Shown here piece by piece: positions 1 to 10,460 of a stretch of 64,000 bases of DNA (position 1 is the first letter of the stretch; each line of letters opens with the position of its first letter). Source of the stretch: Siphonodentalium dalli (taxonomy: Eukaryota > Mollusca > Scaphopoda > Gadilida > Siphonodentaliidae). The position numbers and the translations under genes were made by a program. The notes below the pieces were generated by a model, which did not search any database, was not told the origin of the DNA, and saw only the letters and a program-made list of their open reading frames with translations. The DNA is taken from NCBI GenBank assembly GCA_032622095.1, contig CP136065.1:52261949-52325948 (forward strand), in the 5' to 3' direction.

Positions 1-49
1 ATGAAAGTGTCAATGAAAGTGTCAATGACACTGATCATGACTGATGCTC

Positions 50-725
50 AACTTGTACTAGAGGGGCTTTTTTCACATAATTCGTTAAAAATGGTAAGCT
101 CCCATCTAGAGGACACCCGAAGATCCATATGAAGTTTGGTGACGACCGGATGAGAGATGTGACTGTAGGGTGTGCCAAAGGATTAAGTCATATAAAGAAT
201 AAAATCCAAGATGGCTGCTGGCAGCCATGTTTTTTAACAGAATTCGGGAAAAATGGTAAGCTCCCATCTAGGTCACCCCGAGGATCCATATGAAGATTGG
301 TGACGATCGGATGAGGGATGTGGCCTGTAGGGTATGCCAAAGAATTTAGTGATGCAAAGATTAAAATCCAAGATGGCTGCCAGCGACCATGTTTTTCATC
401 GAAAATCGTTCCAATTCAATAGCTCCCATCTAGAGGTGAACCCAAACATGCCAGTGAATTTTCAAATCATTTTGCCAATAAATGTGTGCTAATGGATTCA
501 AAAGTGAAATCCAAGATGGTCACTGGCTGCATGTTTTTCAACAAAATTCCATAAAAAGATGGTAAGCTCCCATCTGGAGGTCACCCCGATGATCCATATG
601 AAGTTTGGTGATGATTGGATGTGGGATGTGGCCTGTAGGGTGTGCCAATGGAAATTGTTGATGCAAGCACGGACGACGAACGCCAACCCATGGCAATAGC
701 TCAAAATTGACTTTGTCAAGTTGAG
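50..725. repeat. Dispersed repeat R1 with three internal units
   Basis: About 0.7 kb made of degenerate units. Each contains a GTAAGCTCCCATCT motif (near 93, 255 and 563), then a 'GATCCATATGAAG' word, then 'AAATCCAAGATGGCTGC'. The segment ends with CCAACCCATGGCAATAGC and a TCAAGTTGAGC-type terminus. The same words occur in reverse complement at 17630-18905 and in weaker form at 46130-46500, so this is an interspersed family. The only long reading frame here (498-719, minus) runs through repeat units and has no protein-like features. Confidence 0.75.
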
Positions 726-1649
726 CTAAAAAAGGACTAAGGTGACACTTGTGATATTCTTGTAAAACCTTGCAAAAAAGTCTCCTGTACTAAACTCGAT
801 ATTGTGTTTCAATAGAGATTCCATGCTGGGATAATTGCTTTCCAATCACAAATCAAATAAAAAGACCCATTACCGATCCATAGGAAGATAAAGACAAACG
901 AAGCCACATCAGAAGTGGAGAGAGAACAGGCTGTCGGGTGGTAAATTGTGCTACATACATATTACAATGATACATGTACACTGTTAACTTTTACTTCCAG
1001 GAATAGCATTTGTGCATAGCACTGCTTACATACACAACCATACCCACCCCCCTTTGGGCGATTAGTCAACAAAAGTAAATAACCGTTGACTATCGCACCT
1101 GTCGAAGGTTAGTCAAATCTCGATTAATCGAATAATCATCCCATTCATGGAATTGGAAAGCCTAAAGTTTAGGCTAAATTAAACTAAAAGTCAACAGCTG
1201 GTCAATTCGATTTGTACTTTTTCATGTTATGTCAAAATCATTTGGGACTTGTAAATCACATTAAAAATGAAGCTCAATCGGACTGTGATGATCAGATGAT
1301 ATGGAATGGACTGATGCAATTGCCAATACTGGCACTGCAATAGTGATGGATGTGTCAGTCAGTGAGTCAGTGTGCACTGCTAGACCCTGTTGAGTCACAA
1401 TACATGATATACATCTTTCGAGTTTCCTCGGAACTAGTGCACTGCCCTACCTGTTTCGCTCCAGTCTGGAGCATTCCCTATTAGCTTCTTAGTTTTAAAC
1501 AGACTGAAAAGATTTGTTGTCAAACAGTAACAATGACCTTGACCTTTTGAAATGTTTCCCCAGATAGCGACGCGACTCGGAGTCCAATGTAGACCCTTAC
1601 AACGACGCGCAACAAAACAGTCACGTTGTCGTGAGACGATGAGAGAGTA
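726..1649. other. Non-coding, no gene seen
   Basis: No credible exon. A short stretch near 1056-1135 contains GATTAGTCAAC and CTCGATTAATCGA words similar to the subterminal parts of the hAT-like element at 42524, but no paired terminus or target duplication is visible. Confidence 0.5.
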
Positions 1650-1663
1650 ATTTTAATGAATGT

Positions 1664-1780
1664 CAGCTAACTGGGACCTTGGCTAACTGGGACCTTGGGC
1701 TAACTGGGACCTTGGCTAACTGGGACCATGACCAACTGGGACCTTGGCTAACTGGGACCTTTGGCTAACTGGGACCTTGG
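1664..1780 (+). repeat. Left terminal array of the 16-bp unit
   Basis: Seven copies of the core AACTGGGACC spaced 16-17 bp. Copy 5 is degenerate (ATGACCAACTGGGACC). This is the left inverted terminal repeat of the element at 1650-2569. Confidence 0.9.
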
Positions 1781-2235
1781 TTATATTTATTACATATATT
1801 AGTAGAATAGAACATTGATAATAGAATATTGTTTGTTTTATTTATGTTATTGCTTCAAAAATGTTTTAGATTTGTTTCAACCTGACTTAATACAAAACAA
1901 ATTTAAAAATATATATTGTCAATCTATAAAACTGAAGGTCACTATTTTAATTTCTTATTTGTATCTTATTTGTATCTTATATATTTCTATGAATATTTAT
2001 TGTTAATAAAGTCAATAAAGTGATGGTTATTATGGGCATTCACAGTTAAGATGCAATAAAGTGATTGTTACTCATGGCATTCACAGTGAAGGTGTGAGTT
2101 TGTTTTGAAAGCGATTGTTGTTTTAATCAGTTGGTCCAGTTGATCTTGTGATCTAATCATTGTCAGCTTACTTGTGTTCACTTGTAACAACTGGCCAGTG
2201 AGTGTATTTAACAGTAAAGACAACATATGGACAGC

Positions 2236-2242
2236 TATATAG
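2236..2242 (+). promoter_or_regulatory. TATA-like box upstream of the short MULE ORF
   Basis: TATATAG lies about 45 bp before the ATG at 2285, a spacing compatible with a TATA box and a short leader. It suggests that this element retained the promoter region of its parent. Functionality is inferred only. Confidence 0.4.
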
Positions 2243-2284
2243 AGGCCAATTTACTGTCAGACAGCATCACAGCATATCAGCACA

Positions 2285-2377
2285 ATGTCTTCTGAACCTG
2301 ATGTAACGTGTATTTCGTGTGGCGATGTGGTTAGACCAAGACAAGAGGCCTTGAATTGTGATGGCTGCTCCCGCTAA
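2285..2377 (+). pseudogene. Truncated 30-aa head of a MULE transposase-like protein
   Basis: ATG at 2285, stop TAA at 2375-2377. The peptide has the pattern CISCGDVVRPRQEALNCDGC, two Cys pairs of a zinc-binding start. From family knowledge this resembles the N-terminal Cys cluster that precedes the MULE transposase domain in many invertebrate predicted proteins. The reading stops directly after the second Cys pair, and the DNA then runs into the right terminal array, so the catalytic part is deleted. A TATA-like box lies 45 bp upstream. The match is from recognition of the motif, not from a search. Confidence 0.55.
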
Positions 2378-2420
2378 CTTTCTCGTGACTTTTAATGAAA
2401 TGATTAATAATATATCTGAA

Positions 2421-2555
2421 GGTCCCAGTTAGCCAAGGTCCCAGTTAGCCAAGGTCCCAGTTAGCCAGAAGGTCCCAGTTAGCCAAGGTCCCAGTTAGCC
2501 TGACTTGAGGTCCCAGTTAGCCAAGGTCCCAGTTAGCCAAGGTCCCAGTTAGCTG
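2421..2555 (-). repeat. Right terminal array of the 16-bp unit (inverted)
   Basis: Eight copies of GGTCCCAGTTAGCC, the reverse complement of the left array. Six follow a regular 16-bp spacing; two are interrupted by a 2-bp or 6-bp spacer insertion. Confidence 0.9.
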
Positions 2556-2569
2556 GATACCATTTTAAT

Positions 2570-3089
2570 TACACTTGGGCGCACGTTTTGCACAATTCCA
2601 GACAAGAACAGCAAGACAATTTCAATAAATAATTTCAATGGATCTATTTACCGAAAACTCTTGAATTTACCGGTACCGATTGCATATAATCTACAGTAAT
2701 AGGAATACATGTAGTCCTATGTATAACTGCGAATTCAGATATATTCAGCAGTGCTGGAGGGGTCAGGTTATTACGTTTTCAGATGTGTGAAGCAACCAGT
2801 TATTTAACAAGACTCATTGTATATGAGTGCGCGCAAATAAACATGTGGGCACGAGCATCGCAGAAACAACGACAGACGAAAGCTAGATAGCAATATTAAA
2901 CCTAAGATTACTGGTACTTGTACTTCTATATATATGCTTGGCATTGGCAACCTAAGGGAGCCTGTCTCGGTCTTTTATTTCACTTTGAATAACATATGGA
3001 TTAGAATAACTGTTATGTGACAAAATTCCAAATATTCTTTATAAATATACATATGCATGTTCACTATATATTTCTAACTGTGATGTTCA
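2570..3089. other. Non-coding, no gene seen
   Basis: AT-rich sequence without a convincing exon or element boundary. Confidence 0.5.
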
Positions 3090-3293
3090 GACTATTATAT
3101 TATATTATTATATTATTATATTATTATATTATTATATTATTATAATTATATTATTATAATTATATTATATTATTATAATTATATTATATTATTATAATTA
3201 TATTATATTATATATCAGTGGCAATCACCCATTATATTATATTATATTATATTATATTTATATTATTATATTATATTATATTATATAATATAT
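3090..3293. repeat. TATTA-type microsatellite
   Basis: About 200 bp of TATTA/ATTAT simple repeats, interrupted once by a CAGTGGCAATCACCC word that recurs as CGGTGCCAATCACCC at the right border. Confidence 0.9.
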
Positions 3294-3883
3294 CGGTGCC
3301 AATCACCCAAACACCTGTATATGTTATAACGTAATATTATGATTGCTATATATAATGGGCTTACAAAAGTGTCGCCCTAATGTTGGTATTTTACCAAGCA
3401 AATGTTGCCTTAATGTCGGTTTCACAAAGATATTTCTCTGCAGGATGATATACCGTACATCATAAATTAATTAAATTCCTAGATAACATGTTTTACTAAA
3501 ATACACGAAGGACAATATCAATTTCTGCGTTTTATGTTGAGCAACTCAGCCAAAACTATAATATTATACGTTATTTTGGAATTTTCACGTATTCTTACAC
3601 AGGAACCTATAGAGGATTGTAATGGACGGTGAATGCGCTCGATTCGTGTAACATTCAATATTAAATTCACTTCCGGTTGGGAAATTCCGTCTTCACTCGA
3701 AATCGAAACAACGTGCTTTTTTATTGGAACAAACAGAATGTGATTAGTTATTCAATTATAAGATCAACAAACCGATTAGATGAACGAAAACGAAATAGTT
3801 TGGCAATATCTGAGATAAAATACGTCAGGTGATTTGTTGGGCTTACTTTTTGTACAGTGGCAATCACTGCCATCCGACTTCAC
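3294..3883. other. Non-coding, no gene seen
   Basis: No exon-like sequence. Its last five bases (3879-3883, TTCAC) are the target duplication of the next element. Confidence 0.5.
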
Positions 3884-4301
3884 CAGGTCAGGGAGAACCC
3901 AAAATTGATGTACTAAACCTCGATTTGTGTTAAAAACCTAGATCGAGGTTTTTCAAGACCATATGACCACTGGTGATATAGTGTGGAGTATTTCATCTTT
4001 CACTTATGGGAGGCGAAATTCACATTTAAATAATTAATTGTGCTTGATTGCGCTTAAGCACAATTAATTATTAAATGTGAACTTGCCCTCCCATAGCCTG
4101 CATAGGTGTAAAATGAAATACTCCACGTTATACCACTTACACTATAATACTTCCATTAGTATCATATTTGGTTTAGAGTGTTTCCCCTTATATCATGGGT
4201 GTATGTTTTGACCAGTGGTCACATGGTCTCGAAGAACCTCGATCTAGGTTTTTTACACAAATCGAGGTTTAGTACATCGATTTTGGGTTCTCCCTGACCT
4301 G
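3884..4301. mobile_element. Palindromic MITE, family P5, copy 1 (418 bp)
   Basis: Starts CAGGTCAGGGAGAACCC and ends with its reverse complement, and is self-complementary along much of its length. TTCAC occurs directly outside both ends (3879-3883 and 4302-4306), a 5-bp target duplication. The middle contains a nested hairpin around GATTGCGC whose arms carry TTAATTGTGCTT. A second copy lies at 6071-6478. No coding capacity. The superfamily is not assigned: 5-bp duplications occur in Transib, but these termini do not look like Transib. Confidence 0.85.
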
Positions 4302-4630
4302 TTCACCCAAACTGTCCAAAGCCCATAGAATGATAGATCCATTTGATCTTAGTGTCATGGCTTAAATACACCATCTAAGATCCATGGCGTGCTGTGAAAC
4401 AACATAGGCGGCTATAATTCCTATAAAAGTAACAATTAGGACCAACGCACATGTATTTATCAACTAAATACAAATACAAGTGTGAAACCATCCACTCACC
4501 TACGTGTCATTTATCCTTAAAATCCGACAAATAACAACGTAAACACTGACATGTCGTGTGTTCGTCGACCCATTGCATGTGACCCGTAATTTCATGAATC
4601 CCCCTGTGAGTTCCCCGTGCGCACGGCAAG

Positions 4631-5567
4631 TAGAGCTGGGACGGTTATGGGTTTTTCGTGACCGGTTATGAACGGCAAAAAAACCGCAATTAACCGGTTA
4701 ACCACATATTATAGGTACTATTATGGGTGGGTAAGCCCAGTATGCAGAACGGCGATGATTGTGATGCTCACTGACGTGGTAAGTTTGAGAACGGCTCCTG
4801 CCCATTATACAAAGAAGTTGTCACCCCATGACACACATAATCACATATCTAATTAAGTACACATCTTCAATTTATTACTGAATAAAATAAATATACAATG
4901 TCATTCCCCTGTGAGGCTGTGTTGTGTTCATTTATTGTCCTTGTAAAATTACTCCATCGCCATCGGGATATGTGATCGGGCGGGGAAGCTGAACACAACG
5001 ACACGGAGAGTGACGACTAGAAAGGTTTAATATACATTCCGGAATATTTTATTGATTATTCCGCAATTTCCGGTAGCTGGGTGGGCGAACAATTATTATT
5101 TATTCTTAATGAAATACTTACATATACGTTGGTATGTGATGTTGTCCGGGGGGGGGGGGGGGGGGGGGGGAATGGATTGAAGGGCCAGGAGTCTCAAGAA
5201 ATAACTAGTCGTTGATAACAAAAACAATTATCTTCCTGATAATAATACTGAATACGAGTCATGCGATGTGACAATGTTGTAAGATCACACATGTGCTGAT
5301 CCTTTGATGTTTCGTTTTGACGTCGGCAGGCTGTTAAATGTAGCCTTCAAAGAGCCGACACACCGCGTTTGATGTTGTTCCGTCAATCTCGGATTCATTT
5401 TAATTGACGGAGACAGATTAACCCTCTTATAGCCAGTTATAGCTGACCATCACAGTGATCATACACTATAATAGTGATGTTACGGTTAACCGACCACGGC
5501 AAATCCGTGACCGGTCACGGCCATAGTTGGTGGTTAACCGGTTAACCGCATAACCGTCCCAGCTCTA
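4631..5567. mobile_element. hAT-like non-autonomous element (937 bp)
   Basis: Terminal inverted repeat TAGAGCTGGGACGGTTATG, flanked by a perfect 8-bp duplication ACGGCAAG (4623-4630, 5568-5575). The subterminal regions are dense in the self-complementary word AACCGGTT. It contains a 23-base G run (5148-5170) and no transposase. The 8-bp duplication and TAG...CTA ends support hAT membership. Confidence 0.85.
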
Positions 5568-5575
5568 ACGGCAAG

Positions 5576-6070
5576 GTAATCACATGCGTTCACATTGAGT
5601 GTACAATTCAGGTTGCACTGATACAATTCAAGTTTAGGGGAACTACAATCTGCCCATGCGTGTAGTTTTTACAAATTACCAACTCCAATTTGTTACACAT
5701 GCGTACTGTTAACATCCTGGTACAGCAATGCGAGTTGCAGAATCATGTTTGCCATGCACGAACTGCACGTAGTCATGTGATATGTTAGCTCCTCCTGCTT
5801 CGGCCATTTAACCACGTTTTGTCAACATGTTTTCCAGATGGATTTTTGGATTAAATTATTACGGAATTATACACACGTTCTGGTAGGTGTCAGAGCTAAT
5901 ATATATTGCAATATTGTTAACATTAATGACTATGTTAGTTGATTCTTAAAAAGAAGTGTATTTTAAAAAATTAGCTACTCGCCAAAGCTGAAGCGCCACG
6001 GCGGTCAGACGTGGATGGCCTTAGCCATATTACCACGTCTGGTCAGACTACAAACCCCACACACCTTGTA
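5576..6070. other. Non-coding, small hairpin only
   Basis: No exon. CAGACGTGG (near 6007) and CCACGTCTG (near 6033) form a small stem. The last five bases (TTGTA) are the target duplication of the next element. Confidence 0.5.
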
Positions 6071-6478
6071 CAGGTCAGGGAGAACCCAAAATCGATGTAC
6101 TAAACCTCGATTTGTGTAAAAAACCTCGATCGAGGTTCTTCGAGACCATGTCACCACTGGTGATATAGTGTGGAGTATTTCATCTTATACCTATGGGAGG
6201 CCAAATTCACATTTAATAATTAATTGTGCTTGATTGCGCTTAAGCACAATTAATTATTAAATGTGAATTTGGCCTCCCATATGTGTAAGATGAAATACTC
6301 CACACTATATCACTTACACTATATTACTTCCATTAGTATCATATTTGGTTTAGAGTGTTTCCCCTTATATCATGGGTGTATGTTTTGACCAGTGATCACA
6401 TGGTCTCGAAGAACCTCGATCGAGGTTTTTCACACAAATCGAGGTTTAGTACATCGATTTTGGGTTCTCCCTGACCTG
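6071..6478. mobile_element. Palindromic MITE, family P5, copy 2 (408 bp)
   Basis: Near-identical to the copy at 3884-4301, with the same CAGGTCAGGGAG termini. It is flanked by its own 5-bp duplication TTGTA (6066-6070, 6479-6483), so the two copies are independent insertions. The central hairpin (about 6195-6280) has long, almost perfect arms. Confidence 0.88.
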
Positions 6479-6548
6479 TTGTAACGCTTGTTTGGCATTT
6501 CTTTAGGTTTTGCGAAGTTGTGTTAAATATAATGTGTTTGTTAATTGC

Positions 6549-6866
6549 CTATGAATACTATTAGAGCCACTTCCTCATGGCGCATGTTTCGTGCCAAAAA
6601 GGTTGCATGTCTTGCCGCTTGGCAGAATTGCCAAAATATAAATTAATCATATTCATAATGTTGCACATTTTGGCGCTTTCAGCACGTGCTAAAACATGCG
6701 ACATTTCACAGTTTTGACGTGTGCCGAAAGCAACAGAATTGCCACAATGTGCGACATTATGGCGCACATTTTGTCACTTTCGGTGCACGACTAATGGCAC
6801 ACATTTTGTCGCTTTTGGTGTGTGCCAGAAGCACCATTAAGAATTGGCACTAATAGTATTTCATAG
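6549..6866. mobile_element. MITE-like insertion (318 bp) with TTGC duplication
   Basis: Ends are CTATGAATACTATTAG and, inverted, CTAATAGTATTTCATAG. TTGC occurs at 6545-6548 and 6867-6870. The flanking DNA is itself duplicated just downstream: the uninterrupted copy near 6913-6985 reads through TTAGTTGCCCATTATTT, showing the empty site. The interior has repeated GCGACATT / GGCGCACATTTTGTC words. Superfamily unknown; the duplication could be read as 4 or 5 bp. Confidence 0.7.
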
Positions 6867-7212
6867 TTGCCCGCTATTTAGTTAAATCTATGCTTTATAT
6901 TATAAATTTATATGTTTTGCGAAGTGGTGTGAAATATGGTGTGTTTGTTAGTTGCCCATTATTTCGTTAAATCTATGCTTTATAATTATTAAATCACTGG
7001 GATGATATTTTTAACTTATCGCCCTTACCAAAAACTGCTAACCGAAAACCACATTAGATCTAAGCGGATTTCTAATCTGATTGCCAACGTAGAACTAATG
7101 TTGTAATTTAACTGTCAAAAGTGAGATGGGCGGAGCTTAAAAACTAACATATTGCACATGTGGTCAGGTTAGCGGATATGCACAGTAGTTATACGTTGGA
7201 AAATTCCCAACC

Positions 7213-7348
7213 AAATTTCTAACGTAGAACTAACGTGCAAATTTGCTAAAATAAAGCATATGTGCAATTTTATAGCTCTTAAGAGCTATAAAATTGCACG
7301 TATGCTTTATGTTAGCAAATTAGCACGTTAGTTCTATGTTAGTAAATT
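7213..7348. repeat. 136-bp near-perfect palindrome
   Basis: Symmetric about 7280/7281, with the centre AGCTCTT|AAGAGCT. The 68-bp arms differ at only a few positions and contain AACGTAGAACTAACGTG on the left. The word GCCAACGTAGAACTAATG also occurs outside it near 7082. Probably a MITE core; no target duplication was identified. Confidence 0.8.
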
Positions 7349-8800
7349 CCACATCAGGAATGTATAAAAATGCCACATGTGCAGGCAGGTTATCAAATTA
7401 ACTTTAAAGTAATTATACATACGTCCAGCTTTGTAAAAAAAACACAAACAATATATCATACGGTATTGCTTTTAAAAACTATATAAATACATCAAATATA
7501 CATCACATACACTGCAATGTTCATGTTAACTGCTCTTCATGGAATATTCCAAATAACTGTAAAAATCACTTCGATGAAACAATGAAAACTGCCATAAATT
7601 GTTTATTTCCCTAATTCGTTCATTTTGTAAATAGATTCGCACATTTGTTCTGTCTAATTACTAACTAGAATCAATAAACAATAGCAGAATTTAGTTTATT
7701 TGATGTGATGGTCCATCATTATTTATTCTAGAAATATGATTGATAATATTTGAAAATAAAATTTAAATCAACTTTAATATACATGTAGTCTACCAGGTTG
7801 ATAAATTAGATATTAGAACCCGCAGTAAAGGCACCCGCAGTAAAGGCACACAAGAGACCACATGCCCTTAAAACTTGCCATGATGTGCGAATGAGATATG
7901 AAAACTGACAAAAGATTCTATATATTATACATGAATTTATAACTGAATAATTATAAATTAACCCTTAATTTCAATGTAAAAACCATAATACTATCATTAT
8001 GAAATGTTTAAGGTTCAATTTTGGAAAGGAAATTGACAATAGTCACGATTTTCTCGTGTCTTAAATTTTTAACTGTCGATATGTTTAAATGCATGCAGTC
8101 ACTTACCTTGCCATGAAAAAAGCCAACGAGGTTTTAATTCACCAAACAAGAACAACTTATCCTATCAGTCCCACAGAAAACAAGCAGCTTTAACTTGGGA
8201 ATTGTAAACTCCAAGTGAATTGAACAGAATACTAGCTAGTTCCATGGAACCTTATCAGGGCCATAAAATCCTTTAGCATAGGATTCCTGGTCTGAACTGG
8301 GGATAAAACCCAGATGTGAATGTCATTAAATGGTCCATACATGGGGGATTTGTGTCAAGAAAGCATTGGCCGGATAACTAAATCTCTATAACCTGCACTA
8401 ACTTAGTCTAAGTTAGATTTTTGGACACACCATGGGCAGACTGGGAGAAATCTATATCCAGTATGAATACTAAGCTATAGAAATATTTTGCACACTAGAT
8501 CTAATATGCTGCTAATGTAGCAAGGATGATTAACATACGAAACTAACATAATTCTAAGCTGTTCCAACCTGTTTCTACCCAAATCACATGTGCAGTTTCT
8601 GTACGGATAACAAAATAACGGCCAAATAGTTCTTTTTGTGGACAAAATTAACAAGAAAATTCAGATGTTTCAACAAGAAAAGAGTTATCGGAAATTTCAA
8701 AATCATAAACAGTGGGTGCTGTTGTATCTAATCCCATACTACTAACAGTTTTATGAGATGCGTCCACATATTAAGCAAAACATTTATATTTTTAGTCAGA
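7349..8800. other. Non-coding, no gene seen
   Basis: AT-rich DNA without exon signatures. A small perfect duplication of CCCGCAGTAAAGGCAC lies at about 7819-7850. Confidence 0.5.
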
Positions 8801-10460
8801 GTTAGTTTTTATCAAAAGTCGACATGGTTTGGCGAGGGACAGTTATATATCTCAGCCATGTGTTATTGGATCTGAATGAAATTGGAATGGATGTTGGGCA
8901 TCAGACTTTCAAAAGAGCCCATGCAATGACATTGTTGGCATTTTCAATTCTAGCGTTATCCTTTGTTTAGCTGTAAATAGTGGTTCTCTGTATGTCCGGT
9001 CATATACATGTATCTCAACCATTAGTGCTGAAACGGTTGACCTATTTTTGTAGCCGGTTAACTGCGACGTGTAACCGGATCATAACCGGTTATCCGCTAT
9101 TTTCAACCTATGACTTTACACTGATTATTTACACCATAATATGTACCAATATATCAGCATAATTTGATTTATTAACTGTATGGCAAACTCGCATAATGTT
9201 TACACAGACAGAGCTTTTATTAAACGAATGTAAATCACCAAACACGAACGTCACAAAGCCACGTGTTGACAACTTGGCAGATAACACAGTGAACTCAAAC
9301 TCGCAGTGTTTATAAATAGACGTGTCATCATGTCATGCTTGACCTGTTTGTACTGCAGTTGTGACTGCTACCTGACTTGTTATCGTTCTCGTTTTGGGAA
9401 GAATATTGTGTGACCTATATACATATGTTCGTACATGCAAATATCGGCAGTTTTTTATTGCCATTATAGCGATTACGGGACTGGCCGATTATTAAGTCAT
9501 GTGACTCAGGTATTCTAACTGCTGGGTGTTCTTTGGCGATTTGAGATGGATAGGATGGCTGACGACCGATAAACACAATTATGAAGTTTGTGAACTTTAT
9601 GAAGTTAACAAATGAAAATTAATAAAACAGCTGAAAACCGGCTGATAACAGTGTTTTCTGTTAGAAGATAATCAAATGCAGAGAATTAGTCATTAGGATG
9701 CAAATAAGTCTGACTGCACGGGAACACCACTTTGATTCAAGTTCATTTGAACTTCATCGACTGAGATTACTCAAACTCAGTAATGTTAGAAGTACAGACC
9801 GAGCGTATGTAAATAGGGTTGGTTCTCAGAGTTTGCATTCTGCCAATTTCTCTTTGAAATGTGCCGAGACATCTGATTTACCCATTTCTTGGGTACCGTA
9901 TCCATGATACTGTCTACAAGTAGTCAGTCGGAGAGTAGATGTCAAATGACCACACGTACTGCTGTGAAAACGATTATATTGATCTTTGCCGATGACCCAG
10001 TGGCGTCAGTGCACATGTTTTACCAGACATCGGAACATCAAAGATGACGTCATGCATCTTTGATGTTTAGCCGCCGATGTCAGACTATGTAATCTGCCAT
10101 TCATGGAAGATTTTTGATCTGGCACCAGATTTTGACTTTTAATACGCGTAATTTCGAATGTATACCCCTCTGAGTGATAACTTTGTAGCAAAATTGATAA
10201 AGTACCCATGTTTAAAAGCTACTGTTATCAGTCTATGCCGATTAAGGACCTGAATACGTTAGTTTTTATCAGTGGCATTGCATGTGTGTATTACATAGCG
10301 GTTAATCGGTTGATCGTAGTTCAACCGTTTGCCGACGGTAGCCGGTTGTCAACCGGATATCCGTTTCAGCACTATCAATCATGGGTTATCGGATCTGAAT
10401 GAAATATGGTATGGAGGTTTGCTATCATAACTGCTTTTAAAAGAGGTGATGTTGGTAGCT
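8801..10460. repeat. Dispersed repeat R2, split by a hAT insertion
   Basis: 8801-9022 contains TATATCTCAGCCATG and TGGATCTGAATGAAATTGG. 9001-9022 followed directly by 10383-10460 restores a second unit (TATCTCAACCAT then GGGTTATCGGATCTG). The same units recur at 12840-13440 and partly at 14500-14625. Confidence 0.75.
9023..10374. mobile_element. hAT-like non-autonomous element (1352 bp)
   Basis: Termini TAGTGCTGAAACGG and CCGTTTCAGCACTA. Flanks TCAACCAT (9015-9022) and TCAATCAT (10375-10382) form an 8-bp duplication with one mismatch. The subterminal DNA has GCCGGTTAACTGC and AACCGGATCATAACCGG words. The interior has no transposase-like ORF. It sits inside repeat R2, and the interrupted unit can be read across the insertion. 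Confidence 0.8.

Larger units (their letters stand above)
1650..2569 (+). mobile_element. MULE-like non-autonomous element with tandem-repeat TIRs
   Basis: The element proper is 1658-2561 (904 bp), flanked by the 8-bp direct repeat ATTTTAAT (1650-1657 and 2562-2569). Each end is an array of a 16-bp unit (GGCTAACTGGGACCTT). There are seven copies on the left, and eight on the right in inverted orientation. Between them lie an AT-rich stretch, a TATA-like box, and a short ORF whose residues resemble the start of proteins carrying a MULE transposase domain. Mutator-like elements usually make 8-10 bp duplications, which fits. The interior is far too short for a transposase, so the copy must depend on another element. 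The superfamily call rests on TSD length plus the ORF resemblance and was not searched. Confidence 0.75.

Noticed and set aside
1664-2555. CRISPR-like array of 16-bp repeats
   Set aside because: Units are directly abutting without spacers and occur as inverted arrays at the ends of one transposon in a eukaryotic genome.
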